NCBI RefSeq assembly: GCF_001649575.2
Contig: NC_051445.1
Span: 11,241,944-11,305,943, forward strand
DNA length: 64,000 bases
From: Kryptolebias marmoratus
Taxonomy: Eukaryota > Chordata > Actinopteri > Cyprinodontiformes > Rivulidae
Direction of reading: 5' to 3'
Part shown: positions 13,174 to 24,299 of the stretch, piece after piece
How positions within the stretch are numbered: the stretch's first letter is position 1
How the letters are laid out: each line of letters begins with the position of its first letter
Position numbers and translations under genes: made by a program
Notes under the pieces: generated by a model
Databases searched by the model: none
What the model saw: only the letters and a program-made list of their open reading frames with translations
Told to the model about the DNA's origin: nothing

Positions 13174-13728
13174 GGTTATTTATAAGAGGGTGGGGGGAAA
13201 GGCAGCCTGGCCTTGGAGAGCCTATTTTGGGAGGTTCAGCCTTCAATCACTCAGGCTGACAGCTTCTCTGTGATACCAGGAGAACAATGCAGAGCAGCCT
13301 GTTTATCTGCCTCCGGTCGGCCTGCTGGGCTCAGCCTCCCTCCTGGGTCAACGGCACCCTGCCTCCCACCAGGAAAACAGGACTTCCAGGACAACAGGGA
13401 TCCCAAGGAAAAACAGTCACCGACAACTTAGCCTCAGTTCTGACATATTTGTGTACTTGTGCTTAGAGTTAAACAGAAAAAAAAACTGGATCCACTCTGA
13501 TATTGCTTTGGTAAAATCTCACTCTTCTGGGTGATGGCAATCCTAAATGCTGGAAGAGAAGGAAATTAATTCTCTGCTTTGGTTCTTGAAGACATTTCAC
13601 TTCTCTTCCAGGAGATTTTAAGCCCAGCCATCTGCATGTTGGGTTCAAAATAAAACTCCTGTTGACTCTTTTTTTAAAGTAGCTTTAAACTGCAAAAACG
13701 GAAAAGTTTCAAAGCTGTAACAATCAAA

Positions 13729-13903
13729 GCTGGAGTTCATCCATCCATCCATCATGTGAAGTTGGAGTTCATCCATCCATCTATTTGTTAAAGTTGGAGT
13801 TCATCCATCCATCCATCAATCCATCCGTTAAAACTAGAGTTCATCCATCCATCAGGTAAAACTGGAGTTCATCTATCCATCAATTGGTTAAAATTGGGGT
13901 CCT
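13729..13903. repeat. TCCA-cored minisatellite, about 32-base units
   Basis: The phrase T(G/A)GAGTTCAT recurs at about 13,731, 13,763, 13,795, 13,835 and 13,863. Each copy is followed by two to four TCCA tetramers and a GTTAAA-like spacer. The spacings are 32, 32, 40 and 28 bases, all multiples of four, so unit length varies by whole TCCA repeats. This is a composite of a minisatellite and an internal microsatellite. Confidence 0.85.
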
Positions 13904-15213
13904 AATGTGTTTCCACCAAAATCAGAAAAGTATTTGTTGACTCTGGTTTCTCAACTGCGATGATTTAATGTCCTGTTTTTTTGTATGTTGGTAAAACAAA
14001 TACCAAGTTTGGGAGTGTTGATCAGACAAAGTCAGACGTGCGAAAACAGTTCTGGCAAAATAGCACAAAACACGTTTCACAATTTTCTGATATTCGGTGC
14101 CGAATGAAAACCAAACCACCAACTTTTATCAAGTTCTGGTTCAGATTTGACTAAACCGTGACTCTGAACGAGTCCCGCTCACTGAGAACGTTACAGATTT
14201 TTTACGGCCTTTAGCCATTAAAAGTTTGTTTTCATGGTGTGGATTTTTTAGCATTGAAGAATTTCTTTGAAGCCATCAGGAATTCATTCTGTTTACACGC
14301 TTTCTTCTGCAAGTTGAATCTGTTTTGTGGATTGATGTCACCCAGTTTTCTTTTGTGGTAAGTCCCTTTGGCTAAAAATAATTTTCTACGAACTCTGTGG
14401 GACTCCTCTCTGGTTGAATGAAAAAGTGTGTGTGTGTGAGAGAGAGAATTACAGACAGAGGAGATAATGAGGGTGGAGGGTGGGCACATTGGGGAAACGA
14501 GGAGCGAGAAGGGAGGCTTAAACCGTTATCTGTGAGGATTTGAGGAGCGTTTACTGGAGTTAAATGGTGTGTGTCATCACTACGCAACTACTGTGTAATG
14601 TTGGCATGCTGGTTGTGCTGTCTGGGTGGGTGTTTTAGCTCCACGTTTTGGACAAAACCAGCTAGAAGAAAGAGCAACGCCAAAACCTCCCCTCTTTGCC
14701 TCGGTATCAGTGTTGTGACTGATGTCTTTTCCATCCTGCTGCCCTCTCTCATTAAAAAAAAGGGAAAACGTCCAATCCCTTCGACCTTTACCTTGACTTT
14801 TCTGTTTCCACTAAACACGCACGATAAAAACACACAACTGCTACCTTTCCTATTTTAGTCAAATCCCCCTCCGCGTGTCCTCCCTTCCGAACAGACTTTT
14901 AAAGGTATGTCTGGTTTTTCGGCCCATGTGATGACAAACCTATGAAAGCAGAAGGTTTGCATATTTATTTTAAATACTTTGAACAAATTGCAGCTGAGTA
15001 CTCGTTTTAGTCTGATAAAGATCTTTAAATAGCCTTAAATCTCTACTCTGAATGTTTTTCGGGCGGATATCTAAAAACAAATTCCATTAAAGAACAAATC
15101 AGCAACAAGGGAAAAGCAAAAACGTCAGTGTTTATGTCATTCTTTTATATTTTACAACATTTACATTTTTAAAAAAAAGAACACCTGAAGCCAACATTTG
15201 TTCCAGAAACTCA
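13904..15213. other. tars2 3' flank and probable 3' UTR; no other gene seen
   Basis: The tars2 stop codon is at 15,214. The first plain minus-strand AATAAA downstream of it is at 14,964-14,969, so the 3' UTR may end near 14,945. The rest is AT-rich sequence with a short GT run near 14,425. Confidence 0.4.
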
Positions 15214-18200
15214 TCAGAACTCGTCCAGGTTGCTCCTGGTGTCTTGGAGATGTTTGAGGGCCCTGAGCACCTCCTCCATCGGCCTCCTGCCCAGCTGTTT
15301 ACCCCCCCTGCTCCTGACATTCACTGTCCCACTCTCACGCTCCTTATCACCCACCACTACGAAAAAAAAACAAAGAAAACAAAGCGCTTAAATATGCTAA
15401 CATCGGTACCAGTGAGGTACAAACAAAACGGTGCTTTCATGGAGAGAAATCACAGCAACAGGCTTTAGTTTATTCAACCACCTCCTTTTTTTTATAAATC
15501 TTAGTTATTCATCTTTACCAAATATGTAGTTGTACTGGGCCAACTGAGCCGAGCGAATCTTCTTATTTAAGGTCGCACCCTGATCGTCTTTCATATCAGC
15601 CAGGAAGCCGGCTTCACGGAACTGCTGGACCACCTTAAGAGGAGACAAGAGTTGAAAAATGTAAGATTTTATCTGTAAAGTGCTTCTAATATTAACAAAT
15701 TAATCACGATAGGAAAAATAGACGAAGCACAGATCATTGGCAGGCTTCCATCTGAGACTGACCTGCCTGCTGTACGACTCACTGCTGCCCCCTACAGGAA
15801 TCACCATCACCTGAGCTGGAGACAACCACAGCGGCCTGGTTTGGGTCAAAAATAATAATAATAATAATAAAAATGGTAAGTTGCCAGTTAGGGGACATGA
15901 ACAGTGTCATTCTACTGAACAGCTTCATCAAATCCTGCAGTTTTTACGATCTCCTCACCATTTTCCTCCAAAGTTTTCGGCCAGTATGGCGATCATCCTC
16001 TCCAGTGATCCGAGCACGGCTCTGTGGATCATCACTGGTTTGTACGACTCTCCGTCTGGCCTGAAGGGAGATTTAAGAAGTGATTGGGTCAGAGTTCAAA
16101 TCTATAAACAGGGCTTTTTAAAAGGTATCTGTTGAAACAACCAAAACCACAAATGCTCAAGATTTTTTTCCCCTTTGCTCTTTTTTTAAAAACAAAAACA
16201 TGACTATTTCCAGCAAGATTCTTCTCCTTATAAGTTGATGATCAAAACACTTTAGATTATTTAAAGCAAAACCAGATTAGAGGCAGGAACAGGGAGCGTG
16301 AGGACTTATTCAGGATTAGATAAGGGCTCTGTTCAGCTCAATTTATGCCTTTTTAACCTGAACTTTAAACACAAACATGAGGCTATCAGAAACAAAAAGC
16401 AGCGCAGGTTTAACGCAGCACAGCCGGAGGAATGTTTCAGAGACCGAAAGCCAAACGCAGCGGTTCTGAACCGACTCACCCGACGTACTGAAGGTCGAAC
16501 CTGATCGGCAGCTGGAAGTCCAGCTGGATTGTGGCGCACTGGTGCTGTCGGCCGATCGCGTCTTTAATCAGGATGTCAATCTGTGGAGAAACACGAGAAA
16601 GTAAAGCTTGGAGAGCCACTCCTGCTTCTGGTTTCAGAGCTCTGATTTAAGTGGATATTTGTGCACAGAAACGGTGACAAACTTCATGTTTCTGGGAGAC
16701 GTTTAACTACCTAACTGTGGCCAACACACCCTCGCTACCTGGCTATGAAAAATGTTTGTTGGGAGTCGTGTCACGCTCATCCTGACTTGACCTACCTCCT
16801 CCTGTGTTCCTTCACACGACTCTGATCCTGTCTACCTACCTCTGGACGTCCTCGGGATGCTCGTTCGCTTCTTGCACAAACAAATTAAACTGCCTCAAAG
16901 AAAGCAGAGCTCAATTTACGCCATTTTACGGTCAGTGGTAGAAGTCCGGCGACGTGTGACGCGGCACAGATAAGCTGACTTTTAAAGAATAAAATAAATT
17001 ATTAATCAACGCATCATTTTTAACAGGTTGACGACTTAAGAAATTACTTTGTTAGTTTTGTTCTTAGGTTTTAGATGCAAAGATTGAAACCAGGACTTAT
17101 TTTTAGATGAAGATCTCACCAGTATCGAGTCAATTTATCTATCAGAGGAGCCTAAATCTGACTGAAAGGAAAAAACGCTTTTGACCACATGTAAAATCTC
17201 ACTGACTTCTTTTATTTCATTGCTTTAATTCAGAGCAAAAACATGCATGAAAAGGTTTGTTGTCCCCGTGACTGAACCAGGTGGTTGTGAGAAAGTGACA
17301 AAACAATCCCAAAACTAAATCCCATGTCTTTTTTTTGTAAATCTGTCAAATGAGCTTAATGACTTATTTAAAAGCACAATTAGATGCAGTCTGTCCTGTA
17401 ACCTGGAGTAATTTATTGTGTGTGCAATAAACAGGATCCTAGAAGGTGTTTTTTTTTTTAGATCTTTTGTCAACAAACAACTGAATTTTCCAGAAAAGAC
17501 AAGTTACAAAATAGTCTGGCTAGCAATAGCTCTGTATCTGTAGTGGCTAAAAAAAAACAAAAAAAAAAACCCAACAACTTGTATCTATAGTTTTGACTGC
17601 TTTACGTAAACACTGAAGAACTCTGTTTACTACAAAGTCTGGAACCTTTTATAGTTTTTAACTAAATGTCAGTCAGGACATGGTAAATCTAAAAGAAGGC
17701 TACAAAAACAACTGGGAATTCTTTTCTGCAGCTGAATCTGTAGCTCGGTGTTCAGCTACAGAACAGAAGTCCAGTTGTTTTTGTTTGTAACCTATTTTTG
17801 GATGAACTAAATGTTGCTCCTGTCGCTCACCTTTGGGCCGTAAAAAGCTCCGTCTCCGGGGTTCAGTTCCCAGCGTTCACCAAACTGCTGCAGACTCTTC
17901 CTTAACTGCTGCTCCAACACACAGCAAACAGCAGAGGAGAGAATATAGGAACATTAATGATCAACATGTTTCTGTGTTAAGGAGCTGTGGGAGCTCACAA
18001 CCATAATGTTCAATTACAGTTAGCTGAATTAGCTTACGCTGCCACTGAGCTTATTTAAAAAAAAAGGCATCCGAGGGATTCAGCTCAACATAGAGCTGCC
18101 GTAAACAGGAAAGTACCACTTGTGCAGCTGATTGGTTAAGTGGAAAAGATTTTTCATTTAAATGGCAGCCACTTATATAAACAGCATAAACACACGCCAT

Positions 18201-21200
18201 CTTTGGCCTGAGAAGTGACAGGAAGCGCGCGTTTACCTGCTCCGCGTTGTCCCACAGTTCGGGCTCCCCGAGGCATGGCGTGGGGCGTGTGGAGAGCAGG
18301 CAGTGGAAGGAAAACCCAAACACTTGATAGACGCTCCGCACAAAGTCCAAACAAGCCACAATCTCCTCTTCCAGCTGGGGAGGGAAACAAAAAACAAGCA
18401 AGCGAGTCAGGATTGGAGCAACAAGAGGAAACTTATTGATTGTCTTGTGACCTTTGTGAATTACTGGAAAGCAAACGGACAACTTGGAGAATAAACAACG
18501 TGGGAGGGTTTCAGGACTTGATGAACAAGATGGAGATGACTGTAAAGCTGCAGCAGCAACACTAATATGAAGGTATTATGTTTGAACGGGACAAAGACCT
18601 TCATTCATCCATTCATCCAGGCTGAGGCCTCCTGGAATGTCTCAGGAGTTATTTGTGCGGCCGATCTAATCACAGCCTATTTGTCAGCCGAGGAATATAA
18701 TCTCTGCTTTTCTCCTTTTTTTTAAAAAAAGCATGCTTTACCTGCTCAGGAGTGCAAAAGATGTGAGCGTCGTCCTGACAGAACCTGCGGACCCGAGTCA
18801 GACCTCCCAAAGCTCCGGAGAGCTCGTTACGATGCAGCGCCCCGAAGTCGGCCCACCGCAGCGGAAGCTCCCGCCACGAGCGAACTCGGTGCTCGAACAT
18901 GAGACTAAACATAAGAAACCCCGAGTCAGGACCTGTTAAAAATAAAAAATAAAAAAGACCCAGCTGCAGGGATGTCTGTGCGTGCTGGTGCTCACCAGTG
19001 AGCGGGACAGTTCATGGGTTTCAGAGCGAAGGTCTGCGCGCCCTCCGACGTCACGGTGAACATGTTCTCGCTGTAGTGCTCCCAGTGGCCCGAGCGCTCC
19101 CACAATGCAGTGCTGTACAGCGTCGGGGTCACGACCTCGGCGAAGCCTCGCCTTCGGTACTCGCTCTGCGAGAGGTCAGGAAGGAAGGATGTGTGCAACA
19201 GTGAGTACCGGAGCGGGTCAGGCTGTCACAGCAGGGGCGTTAGAAAAGCAGCAGTGACATCCTGAAACCGTAAAACATCGCAACCTGAACAGCAGGTGGG
19301 AAAAGTGGACTCACATTTAGGCGTGTGAGCGAAAGAATAATTGTTATTAAGCCAAAAATACAAACACAATAAACAGCTTGTAGTTAAAGCTGCATTTTAG
19401 GATTGTATAAAAGGTCAGTCTTATAGTTTACATAACTGTATTATTATTAATAATACTAAATGTAGTCATTTAGATTTAGTTCCTAAGCTGGGCTGAGGAA
19501 CGAACAAAATCAAGTTAAGTCTTGTCACTTTCCAAAAGGTGAATTTATACTGAATGAGCACCTTAATAAAATCTGTGAGGGTGTTGTAGATGTGGGCTCC
19601 TTTAGGGAGGAAGAAGCAGCTGCCGGGGCTGACTTCATCAAAGAAGAACAGCTCCTGGTCCTGAGCAGAAACACTGAAATGTGATTACTTCATTTTATTG
19701 TGTGCTCTTCTTTTTGTCCCCTTCTAAAATGATTCCCAGCTTACTGTTCCTATGCGCCTGTGGTCTCTCCTCCTCGCCTCCTCCTGCTCCCTCTCCCACT
19801 CCTCGCCATCCTTCTCTCCTGGAAACGCCACACCCGACAGGCGCGTCAAACCCGAGGACGCTGTCTGATTGGCCAGAGTGACGGAGGACAGCTGGGGGGG
19901 GCGACACAGAGCGGGGGAGGGGAATAACGAGTTGAACAAACAGGTGGTAAGAGAGCAACGGAAAGAACCAGGCAAAAAGAGAGAACTGTGAACTGATGGA
20001 TGACTGTGTTAGCAGGAGTCAGGAACAGAAATACGGCCTCTGGCAAACACAACATCCTGCCAACAATATTTCCAGCGCCTCGCTGCGGTGGAATTCCAGT
20101 CGACCCAGTTTGGAAACGGGCCCCTGGATCAATAACGACAAGGAAAATTCCATTTGTGTGTCCCGCACGGGTCCAAAAGAAAGATGAGATAACGTGGCCC
20201 GTTTGGCTGCAGTGAGCACCACCAAATGCTCAAAGAAAGATATCAATGCTTGGTTTTTAGTGAGCTGGATCTCAATCCTGCAGCTAAAACCGAACAAACA
20301 GGCTCATGAGGAAACAACAATAAAAAAAGGGTAGAGGATATAAGCACAACAAGAGACTGAAGAAGATGGAGGAGCGCTGCAAACATCCACAGACCTGCAG
20401 CATCTTGAAGACCTTCAGGAGGCCAGTGTGAGGGAGGAGGGGGCCGTTACACACCGCAACCATGTCGCCACACCTGAGCCACACACACACACAAAGAGAA
20501 AACACACTCATTTTTATTTCTGCAAGGCACTGAGAGGTAAGCCTACGCTGAGTCTGTGAAAATTTATCCATACCTGTACACCGTTACAGTGGAGCCGTTC
20601 GTCTGCTCTTCAACGAGCTGCAGCCTCAGCTTACTGTCCTGGAACACAAAGATGTTTGGAAAATGAAACAGGAAATCATTCTTTATTTTATCTTTTCCGT
20701 ACTTCTTCAGAACTGGAAAACGAGCTCAAACAATTTCCAGATTTTTCTATCGTTTTCAATATTTCCTAGGTTACTTTTCACTGCGGAACTTGTTATTCAG
20801 GTTAGGTTTTGTGATTCCACACATGGGTGAAGACTTTTACAATAAACAGGGCTGCGTGGATGTTTTTTTTTTTTTTTTTTAAATAAAGACACTAGGCTTG
20901 AGCCAAATAAATCAAACAGCCACTGAGAAGTCATCATCGGTAAAAAACAGTAAACGTGTGAAACAGGAAGACAAACCGAGCTGAAAATAACACAGCTGAT
21001 TTCCACATAATACCAGAAGAAATATTTGTTGAGCAGTCATATGTTGGTTTTGGATGTTACAGAAGTACAGCCAGTGCTACAGACCTGGAAAAGTTCCCCG
21101 AGCTCTTCTGCGTTCAGCTCCAATCGGATTAAAGGGAGTTTGAGCGCTGCGGCCTCCTTACACCTCGCCTCCACCTCACTCAGAGAGACGGAACTGTGGG

Positions 21201-23791
21201 CAAAGTCACATTAAGGTACAAAAATTTAAATCTGAAACGTCCGTGGTCGTAAGACGAGACGAGCAGCGTGTCAGAAAGTCAGATAACAGTGGCTGAATAT
21301 AAACACAAGACTGCTGATAAATAACTTCCAGCTACTTTGTTCAGGTTTTTAACAAACTAGATTTGTCCAAAAATGGACTGATGGAAAAACTTCACCTGTC
21401 GTTCAACACGTAGTCACAGAACAGCCCGAACTCCGACGCTCCTTCTTTGCACACCTCAGCGCCAAACACGCCCTCCAACACGCCACCGAGGACGCACGCT
21501 CCTGTCCTCCACGCTGCCTGAAAATCATGGTTGGTACAGCATAAAGATCCAGCGAGAAATGCCAAAAAAAATGGACTTAAAAAGGAATATCCAACAGTAA
21601 ATATAACTCATTAATAAAAAGGTTTTTCGGTGAATTATTTGGCCACAGTCAACGGATATTTACCTGTTTTCCCTCAGCTGTGTCAAACCCCAGCAGCTGT
21701 AGCTCACAGTCTGCCTCTAGAGGGCGCCCCAGCTCCCACAGCTCGCCATCAACCCTGCTCACCAGGGCTCCTTTTAGCCTGCAGTAAAACGCGCGTTAAC
21801 GCTGCCACACCTGAAGAGACGCAACACATCAACACCTGCCTGGGTCTACGGCGCGATTACCTCACACTCTGCGCAACGAGAAGGGGTGTGGTGACGCCGG
21901 CTGTTCCCGTCACCGTGCGGCCACCAGCCAGGCGGATGGCGAGTGGCTTCTCCGTCCCATCGACCCCCTCCTTCCTCCCTCGCTTCTCCCTGAGAGATTC
22001 GAAGACACGCAGTCGCTCACTTAAAGCTGGAGACAGTCGAAGCTGGAGGAGAGGAGAGGAGGGGAGAAAATGGGCAAAAGGAAGAGAAAGGGCAGAAAAT
22101 GAGGACAGGAAGTAAACTTTACAGCATTTTAGAGCTGCAAAAACAATTAATCTGATTAAAAATACTGAATTACCACAGATTTTCAAGAATCCAAACCATT
22201 TTCCTGAGATAACCCATTCTGAACTTTACCACTCTTGCTTTAGTTATTATATATCAAGTTATCACATTTAGACACATCTAAAATGGCTTAAATGGAAATA
22301 AAAGTCAGTTCAGTACACTTTGATTCAAGTGAAGAGATGGAAATCAAATCTACTCTGAACATGTGATTAATAGTCCCACCATAATTATTATATTAAGACT
22401 TAACCATCATACACGATAGTATAACAATGCAAGCACTCTGTCTTTATGATATTGGGATCTAGTTTGTTTGATTTTAATTTAAAGGTAACCAAATAAGAGA
22501 GAGAGCAGAAGAGAGGAAAGACAGTTATGTGAAAAAGATTTAAAGCCACCCCTACTCTCTTTATATTTTGCTTTCAAGGAGACAGACTTCCTGAAAGCTT
22601 TTAAAAAGTTGTGGATAAGTGGAGGACAAAAAGAATGTATGTGTGCTACATGTCTGCGTAAACACTGGTTCATCCCTTGAGCTTGGAGCTTTTTTAGGCC
22701 TGAATGATTCAAGAGGTCAGAGTTAAGTTATTTAAACAAACATAAAAACTTGTTTTTTGTGCCCCAGAAATGGTCATGTATCCAATGGAAGATTAATTTA
22801 CAAACAAAATCCAAAGAAAGGGCTAAAATAAAGCATCTAAAGCCGATTAGAGACATCTGAAAGTCATGTCTTTAACAACCAGGGGAAAAAAAATCCAGCA
22901 AAGAGACAACATCACCATCGATCTACTCTGCATCAAGTTTCCAGCTAATAACTCTTTGAGAAATATGTTGCTGGCGCTAAAATTTATGAGTCAATCTGTT
23001 ATCTTTGGCATTTCCCATAGATTTAACTAAAGAAACCCAGAACAATCTGGGGAAAGAAAAACAACAAATAAGAGAGGTTAGTTTAGCCAAATGATCCAGA
23101 TTCCCAGCACAAGTACCCGATTGTTAAATTTAAAAATGGTGTCTTCACTGAGCTGTGCGGTACGTGTCGACACAACACTGGCTCAACCCTTGAGTTTGGA
23201 GCCTTTTTTTTTTTTAGGCCTGCATGAATTGAAGTTGAGTAGCTTAAACAGTCATTAAAAATAAATAAATTCTGAAATGGTCATGGAAAATTCATTCATC
23301 ATTATAGAACATTACAGAATGACTCATTATATGCAAAATATAAACAATTTAGGTTTGAGCCAGACCTGACAGTACTAAAAAAAAAACATATCCCTTAGCT
23401 TTTAATTAGACTTCACATCTAAAAAGTCCATTTAAATGTTTCTCTAGAAAACAGGCAAAATCCTTAATTATCATTATTTTAAAAAACGGATTTTTAAAAC
23501 GTAATTAAGGTTTATGTAGACAGCTATACAGCCTTTAAATGGTACACAACTGCTCTCAATCGGTTTCCTCGTTTTAACCAGCAATATGAACATCACTTGT
23601 AGCAACAACCCTGACACTGGCTGTTCTGGCAGCTAATGCTAATGCTAATGAGGGACGCGGCTAATGCTAATGCTAGCAGTTGCCGTTTCCGCTGTAGCCG
23701 TTGGGTAGCGCACCTTGCTGTAACTCCTGTGGGAAGTTACGCGAACTGCTGACTTTCTGACAACCAGCCGAAACAACTGGGTCACCGCCAT
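15214..23791 (-). CDS. tars2: Mitochondrial threonyl-tRNA synthetase, 18 coding exons, 692 codons
   Basis: Charges mitochondrial tRNA-Thr with threonine in the matrix. Coding exons, in order: 23,714-23,791; 21,861-22,042; 21,664-21,778; 21,396-21,517; 21,085-21,193; 20,574-20,638; 20,395-20,473; 19,745-19,891; 19,562-19,660; 18,996-19,165; 18,742-18,904; 18,237-18,374; 17,831-17,908; 16,480-16,580; 15,959-16,060; 15,763-15,835; 15,519-15,633; 15,214-15,356. All junctions are GT/AG and phases agree. Exon 1 encodes an Arg/Ser-rich, acid-free leader ([14 protein letters not shown]), a mitochondrial targeting signal. TGS domain is about residues 30-125 and the editing domain 126-250. The class II core carries zinc ligands C385 (MNCPAH), H413 (GALHRNE) and H561 (MIHRAVLGS). 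The anticodon-binding domain starts near 585. Human TARS2 is 718 residues. Oddity: the editing-site HxxxH and CxxxH motifs are degenerate (see findings). Identity is secure from synteny and end-to-end similarity. Confidence 0.95.
21861..23713. repeat. Duplicated segments within tars2 intron 1 (about 22,640-22,760 and 23,155-23,280)
   Basis: The entry spans intron 1 and its border. Two diverged copies of a block containing AACACTGG, then CCCTTGAG, then TTGGAGC, a T-run and TAGGCCTG lie 513 bases apart (AACACTG at 22,661 and 23,174). A hexamer run of GCTAAT units follows the first donor at about 23,632-23,675. There is no coding capacity in the intron. Confidence 0.55.
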
Positions 23792-24121
23792 TCCGAGCCC
23801 TCCTCCTGCCTACAGGTTAATTAACAACAAAGACGGCTCACATAACTCCACCACTTTCAGCGCGAGCAGCCATGACACATAGGAAGCTTTTTCTTTTTTC
23901 AAGAAAAGCAGGGGTGACGTCGACGGCGTCAACTGGTGACGCAGCTTCGGAACTTGCGTGCGCGCTCCAAGGGGGCTTGTGGACACCCAGAGCGCGCTTT
24001 CCTCACAGCAGCTGCGTCAAAAGATAGCGTTAAGTTAGGAAATACAAGGTAAAATGTATATTTAAAAACAAGTTTTTTTTGCATAGTGAGGTCAGGCTTT
24101 TCCAGACTGCCTCAACCACAG

Positions 24122-24133
24122 TGCGCATGCGTT
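24122..24133. promoter_or_regulatory. NRF-1-like site upstream of tars2
   Basis: TGCGCATGCGTT matches the palindromic NRF-1 consensus YGCGCAYGCGCR except at one position. It lies about 331 bases upstream of the tars2 ATG at 23,791. NRF-1 drives many nuclear genes for mitochondrial proteins, which fits tars2. A CRE-like TGACGTCG lies at 23,915-23,922, and the interval 23,700-24,250 is GC- and CpG-richer than its flanks. The transcription start was not determined. Confidence 0.55.
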
Positions 24134-24299
24134 GTTCGTCGCGTGCTGTTAACTTTAAAAAGAAGCACCAACCTGCTGCATCCAGACAGAGCAGCGGCGT
24201 GTGCTCCTTCACGGGGCTCTACGCCTTCAGAAATGCGCCATGACTACCTTTCATTCCGCTCGTTTAGTGCCGAAATTATTATTTTTTTCAATTAAACAT

